Below are positions 8,925 to 17,836 of a stretch of 64,000 nucleotides of DNA, piece by piece; position 1 is the first letter of the stretch; every line of letters begins with the position of its first letter. Made by a program: the position numbers and the translations under genes. The notes below the pieces were generated by a model. It was not told where the DNA came from, made no database searches, and saw only the letters and a list, made by a program, of their open reading frames with translations. The DNA is from Caldifarciminota bacterium UBA5631 (GTDB lineage Bacteria; Hydrothermota; Hydrothermia; UBA1063). The stretch is taken from contig DIJZ01000002.1 in assembly GCA_002421425.1 (NCBI GenBank), positions 1-64,000 of the forward strand. Direction: 5' to 3'.

Positions 8925-10271
8925 ATGGAACATTTTATCGTAGAGGGCGATGCGGCATCAGCGGGAGTGGTTTGGTCAGATATTCTTGAAATCCTGAAGG
9001 CCCGACTTCCCGAAAGCGCCTTTAACACCTGGTTCGTTAAAACAAAAGGTGTTGCAATTGCCGGAGATCGTTTACTGGTGGAAGCCCCCAACAGTTTCTG
9101 GATTGAATGGATTGAAACAAACTACAGGAAGTTGCTAAATGATGTCATAAGGGGCCTTGGGAGAAACATAAACGTGATATTCACCCCTAAACCTCAAGAT
9201 ATTGATGAAGACTATGAAGAGAGATTGCAGGAAGTAAAGTTTGCACCGCAGATCCGATACCCCCTAAATCCGCGTTTCACCTTTGACAGCTTTATTATTG
9301 GAAAATCCAACGAAATTGCATTTCACGCAGCGCAGTCCGTTGCGAAGAACCCAGGGAAAGACTACAACCCACTCTTCATATACGGCGGGGTGGGGCTGGG
9401 AAAGACGCACCTGCTTAATGCCATCGGCAACTACGTTTATGTAAAGTCTCCTAAAGTAAAATCCATGATGATCCGGTGTGAAGATCTGATGAATGAGCTT
9501 ATAGACTCAATTCAGAAGAAGCGTACAAAGGATTTCAGAAACAAATACCGCAGCGTTGATATCCTTTTAATTGACGACGTCCAGTTTCTACAGGACAAAA
9601 ATATCTTACAGGAAGAACTCTTCCATACCTTCAATTTCCTCTTTGAGAAGCAGAAACAGATTGTGATGACTTCGGACAGGTCACCACAACAGATATATGC
9701 CCTGGAAGAGAGACTTGTCTCAAGGTTTCAGTGGGGTTTGGTCGTGGAGATTGCCAGACCAGACTTTGAAACCAGACTGGCTATTACGAAGAAAAAAATT
9801 GATGAAGAAAAACTCATTTTACCAGAGGAAGTAGTTATTTTTATTGCAGAGAACGTCAGGGATAACGTACGATCCATCGAGGGCTCTCTGAAAATACTAA
9901 AAGCCTATATGTCTCTCACTAAAAATTCAATAACTCTCGAAAAAGCAAGGGAACTCCTTGTAAACTTTATTAGTCCCGTTTCCAATATAACCATGGCTGA
10001 GTTGATAAGGGTGGTGGCTCAGGAGTTCAGAATGGCGCCGTATGACCTCAAATCTAAATCCAGGAAGAAAGAAGTCGTCCTCGCAAGACAACTAGCAATG
10101 TATCTCGCAAGAAATATCATTGGCCTCTCTTTAAGCACTATTGGAAGTTACTTTGGTGGTAAAGACCATACCACTGTGCTGCACAGTATACAAAAAGTAG
10201 ATGAAATGAAAAGTAACCCGAAAATTGAGTACCTGCTTAATGAAATTAACAGGAAATTGAAGCTTTTATAA
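8925..10271 (+). CDS. dnaA: Chromosomal replication initiator DnaA
   Basis: 448 aa from the ATG at 8925. An upstream in-frame GTG at 8907 is less likely because the Shine-Dalgarno AAGGAG (8913-8918) lies between them. Domain I (WSDILEILKARLPESAFNTWF) is followed by a short linker and the AAA+ domain with Walker A GGVGLGKTHL and Walker B ILLIDDVQFL. Domain IV carries the DNA-binding signature SLSTIGSYFGGKDHTTVLHS. DnaA melts the origin and loads the replicative helicase. The flanking DnaA boxes support autoregulation and an adjacent origin. Confidence 0.98.
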   Translation: MEHFIVEGDAASAGVVWSDILEILKARLPESAFNTWFVKTKGVAIAGDRLLVEAPNSFWIEWIETNYRKLLNDVIRGLGRNINVIFTPKPQDIDEDYEERLQEVKFAPQIRYPLNPRFTFDSFIIGKSNEIAFHAAQSVAKNPGKDYNPLFIYGGVGLGKTHLLNAIGNYVYVKSPKVKSMMIRCEDLMNELIDSIQKKRTKDFRNKYRSVDILLIDDVQFLQDKNILQEELFHTFNFLFEKQKQIVMTSDRSPQQIYALEERLVSRFQWGLVVEIARPDFETRLAITKKKIDEEKLILPEEVVIFIAENVRDNVRSIEGSLKILKAYMSLTKNSITLEKARELLVNFISPVSNITMAELIRVVAQEFRMAPYDLKSKSRKKEVVLARQLAMYLARNIIGLSLSTIGSYFGGKDHTTVLHSIQKVDEMKSNPKIEYLLNEINRKLKLL

Positions 10272-10394
10272 CATGTTTTCCACAGGTTTTTCAACACGTG
10301 GGTTTACTGCAAAGAAAGGAAGTTTTATAATTTTGAACGTAGCCATAAAGGCTACTACTGTTACTGGTTTATATTATTTAAATAGGAGGTAGTT
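10272..10394. other. dnaA-dnaN spacer with DnaA boxes
   Basis: TTTTCCACA at 10276-10284 is an exact DnaA-box form. TTTTCAACA at 10288-10296 differs at one base, and the two are spaced 12 bp apart in the same orientation. An AT-rich stretch and a small hairpin GTAGCC-N5-GGCTAC (10339-10355) follow before the dnaN ribosome binding site. This may be part of oriC, a DnaA-controlled dnaN promoter, or both. Confidence 0.5.
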
Positions 10395-11486
10395 ATGGAG
10401 ATTACTGTGGATAAAGAAAATCTTCGCAAGTTAATTCAGCAAGTTTCTACTGCAGTTCCAACAAGGTCCACGTTGCCGATCCTCAACAATATCCTGTTCG
10501 AAGTTAAAGACAACAAACTGGTTCTGTACGCATCAAATATGGATTTTTCAATAAAAGGGCACCTGCCTGTGGAAAGTGTGGAAAACATCTCCTTTACAGT
10601 TCCTGGGCGGTCCATCCTGCGGATTCTATCGACTCTTGATGTCCCGGTGGTAAAAATAGTTTATGCAGACAGAGTTACCACCATAAAATGGGACAAGAGT
10701 GAGTATACATTCCCGAGTCTTGATCCAGCTGAATTCCCAAAGATGAAAGAGTTTGTCGAGCAAAATAGTGTGCCCGTGGAGACAGCAACACTGCTTAGTG
10801 GTTATGAGCTCGTTGGATTCTGCACGGCAAAAGATGACCCAAGGCCGTTCTTGAACGGGGTACTACTTGAGATATCGGATGGAGAATTGAGGATGGTGGC
10901 TTCAGATGCCCACAAGCTTGCGTTGTTCGTAAAAAAACATGATAGTAGAGATGCTGTAGTTGAAGCAATTCTTGGTACTGAGGTGTTCGAGTTTCTAAAA
11001 AGCGCCGAGGAACCATCTGTGACTCTCGCCCAGGACAAGGGAATTTTCTCTTTTTCTTTTGAGAAGTCTAAGTTAGTTACAAGGCTCATTGAGGGTCCTT
11101 ATGCCCCTTACAGAGAAGTTATTCCTAAGGAGGAAGGAGCCACGTTTAGAACCTCTGTTAAAGAGGTCGACGGCGCGCTAAGGAGGATTCAGGAAGTTGT
11201 TTCTCAAAACAACTTTGTTATCGAGTGGGTTTTTGCAGGAGGGTCTTCAACAATAAACGGGATTTCTGAAAGCGGAAAAGCCCGAGAATCCCTGACAGGG
11301 GAATACAAAGGGGACGACTTAAGAATCGGATTCAACGTAAGATTCTTGCACGAAATAGTACGACGGATTCGCAGCGAGGAAGTAGTTTTCCACTTTTATG
11401 GGCCAAAACTCGCCTGCATGATTAAACCGGCTCAGGAATCCGACTACGAGACCCTATACCTTTTGATGCCGGTAAGCTTGGAATAG
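10395..11486 (+). CDS. dnaN: DNA polymerase III beta sliding clamp
   Basis: 363 aa, the normal length for three repeated clamp domains. The N-terminus (MEITVDKENLRKLIQQVSTAVPTR...LPILNNILFE) and C-terminus (ending YLLMPVSLE, with the usual P-M-x motif) are typical. TAGGAGGT precedes the ATG. It tethers polymerase III to DNA. The last 43 bp overlap the 3' end of the convergent rhomboid gene, an unusually deep tail-to-tail overlap for an essential gene. Confidence 0.97.
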   Translation: MEITVDKENLRKLIQQVSTAVPTRSTLPILNNILFEVKDNKLVLYASNMDFSIKGHLPVESVENISFTVPGRSILRILSTLDVPVVKIVYADRVTTIKWDKSEYTFPSLDPAEFPKMKEFVEQNSVPVETATLLSGYELVGFCTAKDDPRPFLNGVLLEISDGELRMVASDAHKLALFVKKHDSRDAVVEAILGTEVFEFLKSAEEPSVTLAQDKGIFSFSFEKSKLVTRLIEGPYAPYREVIPKEEGATFRTSVKEVDGALRRIQEVVSQNNFVIEWVFAGGSSTINGISESGKARESLTGEYKGDDLRIGFNVRFLHEIVRRIRSEEVVFHFYGPKLACMIKPAQESDYETLYLLMPVSLE

Positions 11487-12154
11487 AGGGAAAACATAGC
11501 AGCGAAAATCAGTCCGAAAGCGAACCCACCGATGTGCGCCCAGAAGGCAGTTCCGCCCAATTTTCCCGCATATGGGATTGTTGCGACCCCCTGAACAAGT
11601 TGAATCAAAAACCAAATTAGAAGGAATATTACCGCGTTAATTGGGATTATTCTAAAAAACATCCCGAGTGTAAACGGATCTGGGACCAAAGATACGATCT
11701 TAGCCCCCGGAAAAAAAACGATGTAAGCCCCCAGAATCCCGGAAATGGCGCCCGACGCGCCCACCATTGGAATTTTCGACGTGGGGCTTATCACAAACTG
11801 AGCAATGGCTGCAGCAATTCCAGCAAAAATGTATAGGAGAAGAAATCCAAATTTTCCTATCCTGTCTTCCACATTATCGCCAAAGATGACCAGGTACCAC
11901 ATATTGCCGATTATGTGAGCCCACCCCCCGTGCAAAAACATGGAAGTGAATAGGGGGAATAAATATACATTCTCAGAAAGTCCTTGAAGAAATAGAGAAA
12001 AGTTGTACGGAACGAAGCCGAATTTCAGCAAGACTTGACTAAGATTTCGACCCTGCGCGAGTTCGAGGAAAAAAACAGCCACGTTCATTGCCACTATGAT
12101 GTAAGTAAGAATGGGTTTTCTTCTTGGCGGATTAAGGTCTTTTAAAGGGAGCAC
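11444..12154 (-). CDS. Rhomboid-family intramembrane serine protease
   Basis: 236 aa, GTG start with AGAGGAG upstream. Six or seven hydrophobic segments are visible. Catalytic Ser lies in GASGAISG and catalytic His in HIGGFAFG. The family's HGGWAHIIGNM motif, which forms part of the active-site architecture, is intact. It begins 1 nt after the stop of the kinase-helicase gene and is the last gene of a four-gene minus-strand operon. It cleaves transmembrane substrates. The substrate here is unknown. Confidence 0.93.
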   Translation of the reverse strand: MLPLKDLNPPRRKPILTYIIVAMNVAVFFLELAQGRNLSQVLLKFGFVPYNFSLFLQGLSENVYLFPLFTSMFLHGGWAHIIGNMWYLVIFGDNVEDRIGKFGFLLLYIFAGIAAAIAQFVISPTSKIPMVGASGAISGILGAYIVFFPGAKIVSLVPDPFTLGMFFRIIPINAVIFLLIWFLIQLVQGVATIPYAGKLGGTAFWAHIGGFAFGLIFAAMFSLYSKLTGIKRYRVS

Positions 12155-12155
12155 A

Positions 12156-14822
12156 CTATCTCCTCTTGGTCAGCTCCAGAATGAATCTGGAAGGTTCGCG
12201 TTTTTCATTCCTATAATATAATGGATAAGATAGGTACACCCGAAGTTGTGCCCTTGTAATTGCGACGTACAGAAGCCGCCTCTCCTCCTCCAGATGATCC
12301 TTTCGGATTGATCTTCGTCCAAGAGGAAATAGGCCTTCGATGAGACCCGTGACGAAGACTACAGGAAACTCAAGCCCCTTTGCTTTATGAGCAGTAAGAA
12401 GCAGGACGCCATGGTGTCTTCTGCTTGCTAATCCAATTTCCCTCATCAGAGATACGTAATTAAGCACGTCTCGCGGGTCCCTCAAGTTAGTTTCCCTCAA
12501 AGTAAGCAGGAATTCACTAAGGTTTTCAAGGGTTTTTTGGGGTACCCATCGTCTTTCATCGGCTATCCTGATGAACTCTCCGACAACCAGGTCAGGAGTG
12601 ATAATTTCTTGATCATCAGAGATTCTTTTGATTCTTTTAGCTACCCCCGATAGGAATTCACTAAATTTCTGCACGTCTTGCAACAGTTCGGTATCAGTAA
12701 TTCCTGTTGTAAGGATCTTACCAGACGTGGAATAGTACTTCAAGATTTTTGCAGCTAAATTCCCAGGGACTTTGAGAAAGTTTCTTACGATAACCTCCAG
12801 GTTTTCCGGTGAGTAAATACTTGCGAGATGCCTGAATATCCCCAATACTGCCTGAATTTCAGGAAGGTCATAGAAACTACCTCCTTCAAGGATTGTGTAA
12901 GGAATCTCAACTTTTTTCAGAGCATCCTCTATCTGCCTTGAATACTCATTGGTTCTATAAATCACAGCAATATCCGTATAGTCGAAACCTTCGTCCCGGA
13001 GCTCTTGAATCTTTGCGGCTACATACTGAGCTTCCTTTGTCTCGTTTTCGTGATAGGAGAATGAAATTGCTCCTTCATCTTCCAGAAGCGTTGTCAGGGA
13101 GGTTATATGTGGAACTTCCCTGCTGTGAGAAATTAGATTTATTCCCGCATCCAGGATTTTTCTGGCAGTTCGGAAATTGACGGTGAGATAATGCTTTGAT
13201 GCCTCTGGAAACCTTTGTGTGAGGTTTGAAAAGAATTCGGGGGAGGCCCCTCGGAATCTATAAATGGACTGGGTTTCATCTCCCGAAGCCCAAAGACGAC
13301 TTTCTTCGTTTACAAATTGCAGGATCATCTGGTATATAGCCTTGTTAACGTCCTGAAATTCGTCCACTATCAAGTATTTGAAACGGGCCCGAAAATCCGC
13401 TCTAATATCCGGATATTTTTCCAGTAGGATACAGGCATAAAAAACAAGATCCTCATAATCAAGTAGATTGTTTTTGATCAGTTCCTCCTGGTACTTTTTG
13501 TAGTATAGTGCAACTTCCCTTGTCCAATCAGAATATTCTATCGATTCAAGTTTGTCAGCCGAAAGAAGACTGGATTTTGCCATTTTAATTTCTCGCAGGA
13601 CTGTTCTGGCTAAATGGGGATTGCCCACAATCCGCTGGAGTATTTCTTCTGCTTCCCGGTCAGTGAGGACCCTGAAATCATCAGCAATTCCAATTCTTTC
13701 GCATCCGAATCTAACAATTAAGTTGCCAAGCTGATGGAAGGTCATGGAACTCACATCCCTTGCAGTATCCTCATCCAGTATTTTCTCGAGGATACCGTTA
13801 AACACGTTTACCGCTTTTCCTGTAAACGTAACAAAAAGAAAACTCTGCGGGTCTTCTTGTAATTTCTTAATGCAGTATGCAAGTTTGTACGCCAGGGCCG
13901 TAGTCTTACCGCTTCCGACCACACCCCTGAGTAAAATGACTCTGGAAGGGTCTTCAACAAATTTGATTTGTTCTTCCGTCAGATTTCCGAAAAATGGATC
14001 TTTTCTCACCCGCTGGACGCTCATAATGTCTAACTCGGGGGCTTTCAATATCTTGTTTATCGTTACCAAAAACTCTCCCGCCGAGGGTCTTGCAGAAGGA
14101 TTTCTACTCAAAGCCCTCTTAATGAGATTATTTACTTCGATGGATACCCCTGGGATCCTCTCAACACGGGAATTGAATACCTTATTTCTCAACTCTTCAA
14201 TGCTCTCCGCCTGGAATGGCGGCTTCTTTGTCAGAAGCTCAAAAAGTATGCTTCCCACACTGTAAATGTCTGAATATCTTGAGGATTCACCTTTCCAGAC
14301 TTCTGGGGCCATGTAAAAAGGAGTACCTGCGATGCGCGCAATTTCTTGCTTTTGTTTGAAAATCCTTGCAAGACCGAAATCTGCAAGTTTTACTTTGCCT
14401 GTCTCTGCGCTGATTAGAACGTTTTCGGGCTTGATGTCTCCGTGAAGCAGTCCTTTGCTGTGGGCATATTCAAGAGCTTTGAGAATTTCTTTTACGATGG
14501 CGAAAGCATCCTGATATCGCATAGGCGCATCTTTTTCAATTACTTCCCTAAGTGTGAACCCCTTCACGGGTTCCATTACCAGAACAATTTTATCTTCGAT
14601 GATTTCGACATTGAAAAAACGAACGATATTTTCGTGGTTGAGTTCGAAGAGAATTCGAGCCTCCTCAATTAGTTCCTTACCCTTCTCGGCCCTGTAAGGC
14701 TGAACTTTAAGTGCAACATTCTTTTTCAGGATGGTATCCTCTGCGAAGTAAACGGTGCCAAAGGAACCTGAGCCAAGGAATTCGATGATTCTGTATTTGC
14801 CAAGAGTTTCGGGAATTATCAT
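12156..14822 (-). CDS. Ser/Thr protein kinase fused to UvrD/PcrA-type DNA helicase
   Basis: 888 aa, one uninterrupted frame. Residues 1-265 are a Hanks-type kinase: glycine loop GSGSFGTV (17-24), Lys39 in VALK, catalytic HGDIKPEN with Asp129, DFG at 148-150, and APE in MAPEVW. HRD is replaced by HGD, a form expected to be RD-independent. From about 285 a superfamily 1A helicase follows: Walker A GVVGSGKTT (~300), DEFQD (~486), QSIYRFRGA, NFRT, TAHKAKGLEF and LLYVAITRA. No membrane segment lies between the halves. The gene overlaps the upstream DRTGG gene by 4 nt and ends 1 nt before rhomboid. Both catalytic halves look intact. A phosphorylation-controlled repair helicase is an inference. Confidence 0.92.
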   Translation of the reverse strand: MIIPETLGKYRIIEFLGSGSFGTVYFAEDTILKKNVALKVQPYRAEKGKELIEEARILFELNHENIVRFFNVEIIEDKIVLVMEPVKGFTLREVIEKDAPMRYQDAFAIVKEILKALEYAHSKGLLHGDIKPENVLISAETGKVKLADFGLARIFKQKQEIARIAGTPFYMAPEVWKGESSRYSDIYSVGSILFELLTKKPPFQAESIEELRNKVFNSRVERIPGVSIEVNNLIKRALSRNPSARPSAGEFLVTINKILKAPELDIMSVQRVRKDPFFGNLTEEQIKFVEDPSRVILLRGVVGSGKTTALAYKLAYCIKKLQEDPQSFLFVTFTGKAVNVFNGILEKILDEDTARDVSSMTFHQLGNLIVRFGCERIGIADDFRVLTDREAEEILQRIVGNPHLARTVLREIKMAKSSLLSADKLESIEYSDWTREVALYYKKYQEELIKNNLLDYEDLVFYACILLEKYPDIRADFRARFKYLIVDEFQDVNKAIYQMILQFVNEESRLWASGDETQSIYRFRGASPEFFSNLTQRFPEASKHYLTVNFRTARKILDAGINLISHSREVPHITSLTTLLEDEGAISFSYHENETKEAQYVAAKIQELRDEGFDYTDIAVIYRTNEYSRQIEDALKKVEIPYTILEGGSFYDLPEIQAVLGIFRHLASIYSPENLEVIVRNFLKVPGNLAAKILKYYSTSGKILTTGITDTELLQDVQKFSEFLSGVAKRIKRISDDQEIITPDLVVGEFIRIADERRWVPQKTLENLSEFLLTLRETNLRDPRDVLNYVSLMREIGLASRRHHGVLLLTAHKAKGLEFPVVFVTGLIEGLFPLGRRSIRKDHLEEERRLLYVAITRAQLRVYLSYPLYYRNEKREPSRFILELTKRR

Positions 14823-16000
14823 CTTGGGAACAGGCTTCTCAAAAATCTAAAGAATTTCAAAACGTTGTTTTTCATACTCTTCTTTTCAAAGTCCCTTGTG
14901 GCCAGGTTTACAAACCTGTTAAGGGGGGTTGTATCTACAAACTCTTCGAAGAGCTTCTGAAGTGTTTCAATCTTTTCCTTTTCATAGGGGTCTATCTTCA
15001 CAGTAATGTTTGAAATTATGCTGGCGGCCTTAAAGATATTACTGGAGGTGAAAATTATTGGCAGGGGTTTGTCATTAAAAAGGTTCAGAATCTTCGTGTG
15101 GGGTTTTGTTGCTGAAATTATCAGCGCTTTTATTTTGTTGTTCATTTCTCCGTACATTGCGTAAATTGCCATGAGGATGTCTTCCCGATCTCCCGTGGTT
15201 AGAATTATGTTTTCATCTTTGCTGTTCTCAAGTTCTTCCAGGAATATGTGCGGCTCATTTATTGCCATTAAAAGGTTACTGGTCTTCTGGGCAAGGAGGT
15301 CTTCCCGCTGAAGGACTTCTCCTTCCAGTGTGTCGGCAATAAGTCTCAGTGATGGCATTGATAGCTCTTTTATAAAGGGAATCGTGCCCAGGTAAAACAC
15401 CTCTTCGGAGCGGAAAAATTTTCTCAAAGTTCGATCTATTTCTTCGTATTTATCTTCCTTGACTTTGTTTATGACGACCGCATCTATGGGCCAGCCAGCG
15501 GATCGGAAAACACCCTTTGCCAGTGTATAGTTGTCTATGGTATTTCCGATTCCTCCTTCAAGGACCAGAAGAGTCGTTGCGTTTAGCATTTTCGAGATCG
15601 TGGCATTGGAGAGGTCTATACACGAACCAACGCCGGGGTGTCCGGTGCCTTCGACGATAATTACATCAAATTCCCAAAGTATGTTTTCAAAGCTTTTCTG
15701 TATATAGGCTTTAGGGTTTTTGACCTTACCTGAAATGTAATGTTTTGTAAAGCCCGATTCAATGATGAAGGGGCTGGCCAGTTGAAGCCTTGAGTCATCG
15801 AGAAAGTTATATATTTTGTTCAGCAGAATCACGTCCCTAGAGATTTTTAATCCGTTGATTTCCTGGTAGTGCTGAGCAACAGGCTTGACGAAAGCGACCT
15901 TCTTTCTTGCTTTTAAGAAGTGATGCATCAGCCCTATAGATACAGAAGTTTTTCCCACGTTTCTTCCTGATGAAGCGACGAAGAGTACAGTTTTTTTCAT
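14819..16000 (-). CDS. BioD-like ATPase with DRTGG domain
   Basis: 393 aa. N-terminal P-loop domain starts MKKTVLFVASSGRNVGKTS (Walker A SSGRNVGKT) and resembles dethiobiotin synthetase/CobQ-type ATPases (DVIIVEGTGHPGVG). From about residue 215 a DRTGG-type domain is followed by a ~60-residue basic tail. The architecture matches the N-terminal half of long phosphotransacetylases but without the catalytic Pta domain. Such proteins are often annotated as cobyrinic-acid synthase-like or DRTGG proteins of unclear function. It overlaps both neighbours by 4 nt, so it is translationally coupled to the HAD phosphatase and the kinase-helicase. Confidence 0.8.
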   Translation of the reverse strand: MKKTVLFVASSGRNVGKTSVSIGLMHHFLKARKKVAFVKPVAQHYQEINGLKISRDVILLNKIYNFLDDSRLQLASPFIIESGFTKHYISGKVKNPKAYIQKSFENILWEFDVIIVEGTGHPGVGSCIDLSNATISKMLNATTLLVLEGGIGNTIDNYTLAKGVFRSAGWPIDAVVINKVKEDKYEEIDRTLRKFFRSEEVFYLGTIPFIKELSMPSLRLIADTLEGEVLQREDLLAQKTSNLLMAINEPHIFLEELENSKDENIILTTGDREDILMAIYAMYGEMNNKIKALIISATKPHTKILNLFNDKPLPIIFTSSNIFKAASIISNITVKIDPYEKEKIETLQKLFEEFVDTTPLNRFVNLATRDFEKKSMKNNVLKFFRFLRSLFPR

Positions 16001-16779
16001 TTTTTGTTCCTGAGATAGGCTAAAAGCTCCCTCAAATTCCTGAAAACCATGTCAGGCCTTATTTGTGAACTTCTAAGGTCTTCAAGTGATGTTTCGCCTG
16101 TCAACAAGAGGATGGATGTAATTCCGAAATCTATACCAGTCTTTATGTCGGTGCTAAGTCTGTCCCCAATAATAGCTGTTTCTTCTTCTCTCGCACCCAT
16201 AATCTCCATTGCCCTGGAGAAAAAGTACTGACTGGGTTTCCCGGGAATGAAATCTGGCTCCTTTCCTGTGGCTTCTTTTAGCAAGGCGATAAAGGAACCC
16301 ACGTCGGGAACAAATCCGTCTTCCACCGGGCATACATTGTCAGGATGAGAGGCGACGTAGATGCCAGTCCCGCGCTGCAGAATTCTTGCAGCATGGGAAA
16401 TCTTGCCGAAGTTCAAAGTTGTATCGTAAGTGAGCACGAGGTTAGCACTGCGCGGGCTATATTTTATTCCATAAGAGAGGAACTCCCTTAAAACGGAAGA
16501 TGTTCCGAGAATGTATGCATCCTTGATTTTTTTCTCTTTGAGATAAATTGCCGTTGCCTTTCCCGATGTAAAGACGTGTTTTGTAGTGATGGGGAACCCT
16601 TTTGCCCTGAGAAAACGGGCGTATCCCAGGGTGCTTCTGGAGGAATTGTTCGTGAGAATAAGAAATTTCTTACCCATTTGCAAGAGTTCTGATATAAACT
16701 CCACAGCACCCTCAAGAACCCTGTTACCAAGAATCAGAGTTCCATCGAGGTCAAGAAGGAAATAATTTAATCTTCTCAC
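15997..16779 (-). CDS. HAD-IIA family phosphatase (NagD-like)
   Basis: 260 aa. HAD motif I is FLLDLDGTL, motif II is LTNNSS, and motif III/IV lies in GKPSQYF and IIGDRLSTDIKTGI. The length and the cap between motifs II and III fit the NagD/phosphoglycolate phosphatase group. The GTG start at 16779 has no Shine-Dalgarno. Instead TATAAT ends 6 nt before it, implying a leaderless mRNA. It leads an operon with the DRTGG protein, kinase-helicase and rhomboid. Substrate unknown. Confidence 0.9.
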   Translation of the reverse strand: MRRLNYFLLDLDGTLILGNRVLEGAVEFISELLQMGKKFLILTNNSSRSTLGYARFLRAKGFPITTKHVFTSGKATAIYLKEKKIKDAYILGTSSVLREFLSYGIKYSPRSANLVLTYDTTLNFGKISHAARILQRGTGIYVASHPDNVCPVEDGFVPDVGSFIALLKEATGKEPDFIPGKPSQYFFSRAMEIMGAREEETAIIGDRLSTDIKTGIDFGITSILLLTGETSLEDLRSSQIRPDMVFRNLRELLAYLRNKK

Positions 16780-16785
16780 GGTGTA

Positions 16786-16791
16786 ATTATA
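16786..16791 (-). promoter_or_regulatory. -10 element (TATAAT) of leaderless HAD operon
   Basis: Perfect TATAAT on the minus strand, 6 nt (TACACC) ahead of the GTG start at 16779. A -35 element is weak (TTTCTT at 17-nt spacing). Confidence 0.55.
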
Positions 16792-16814
16792 AAATTTTTA
16801 GATGGAAAAAGAAA

Positions 16815-16835
16815 GGGGGCCCCTTCGGGGCCCCC
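16815..16835 (-). terminator. Terminator of the porin-like gene
   Basis: Inverted repeat GGGGGCCCC-TTC-GGGGCCCCC with a 9-bp stem. In the minus-strand transcript it is followed by the U-rich tract UUUCUUUUU. It lies about 22 bp past the porin stop and ends transcription before the HAD promoter. Confidence 0.88.
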
Positions 16836-16857
16836 CACATGTTCAGTGGTTTCGCTT

Positions 16858-17772
16858 TTAGAAGCTGAACTGGACGTCCATTACGATTCTGTTGTTGTCA
16901 ACCTCGTTGGTCTCCTCGAGATTAAGATTGAAGTAGGTCATAATTCTTATATATTTTGAGAATCCGTAGTTAAAGCCAGCCCATACTTCGGTGGTCTTAT
17001 CGTCTGCCTGAGCGTCGTTTGGTTCAAGCATGCCGAACTTCACAGCAGGGCATATGTAGTGACCCTTCATAGGTAGGTCAATCTTTTTGTACACTTGCGC
17101 ATAAAGGCCGTTAGACGCAAAGGTATGAGCCTCACCCTTCCGGTACACATAACCACCCTCCAGGTTCAAGAGGTCATGATTGAGGGCGAGGTATCCTTCG
17201 TAAAGGGTATACCAATTAATCACATGGCCTTTGTAGTAGCTTCCACCTACTGATAGCATTTTCATCGGTTTTACGGTAAGATTGCCAATGTATCCTTTGG
17301 TTTTCTGAGGGTCGTTTTCCAGGAGGGCGAGCTTTAATTCAGTATATGGCAGCTGTGCAATGGCCATAATACCGCCGTCGGCTCCTACTCCAAGCCCTGT
17401 AAACAACTTTGTTGCCCCGGTGAGGTACGGGGTAACATTGGTTGCAGGGAATGGCTGATACTCGAATCCGAAGGGCACTTTCAAAAGGCCCATTCTCAGA
17501 GTTACGTGTGGGATGTGCTTCAGGTCAGCGTATGCGTAGCGGATTTTGCCCTCCACAAAGTCAGGTTCAACCCTGAAGGAGAGTTTATCGGTGAGTTTTC
17601 CGGTGAATTTCACTCTTACGTATGGAAGGGACATGAGTCCGTAGTTGTTCTCTGACCCATCCATGACGTACTCGTAGACCATGTGGGTGTATCCTGTCAC
17701 TTCAATCTTCCCACAGTTGCAATCTGTTCCGCCCATCTGGGCGAGGATCAGTAGTATTGATAATATATGCAT
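16858..17772 (-). CDS. Porin-like outer-membrane beta-barrel protein
   Basis: 304 aa from the ATG at 17772, chosen because AAAGGAGGTC sits just upstream. A longer frame would run into era. The N-terminus MHILSILLILAQMGG is a short signal peptide. The rest alternates aromatic/hydrophobic residues in beta-hairpins and ends in DVQFSF, an aromatic C-terminus as expected for barrel assembly. Central segments (LRMGLLKVPFGFEYQ, GLGVGADGGIMA) resemble phosphate-selective or OprP-like porins. It has its own strong promoter and terminator and is thus monocistronic. The transported substrate is unknown. Confidence 0.75.
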   Translation of the reverse strand: MHILSILLILAQMGGTDCNCGKIEVTGYTHMVYEYVMDGSENNYGLMSLPYVRVKFTGKLTDKLSFRVEPDFVEGKIRYAYADLKHIPHVTLRMGLLKVPFGFEYQPFPATNVTPYLTGATKLFTGLGVGADGGIMAIAQLPYTELKLALLENDPQKTKGYIGNLTVKPMKMLSVGGSYYKGHVINWYTLYEGYLALNHDLLNLEGGYVYRKGEAHTFASNGLYAQVYKKIDLPMKGHYICPAVKFGMLEPNDAQADDKTTEVWAGFNYGFSKYIRIMTYFNLNLEETNEVDNNRIVMDVQFSF

Positions 17773-17803
17773 AAAGACCTCCTTTTGTATTGTTGGTAGT
17801 TTT

Positions 17804-17832
17804 TTTATACACGAATGTCCTGGAACAGTCAA
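17804..17832 (-). promoter_or_regulatory. Promoter TTGACT-N17-TATAAA of the porin-like gene
   Basis: On the minus strand TTGACT (17827-17832) and TATAAA (17804-17809) are spaced 17 nt, near-consensus for a housekeeping promoter. It falls in the short gap after era and gives a roughly 25-nt leader containing AAAGGAGGTC. This gene therefore uses a classical leader, unlike the leaderless genes nearby. Confidence 0.75.
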
Positions 17833-17836
17833 GTTC

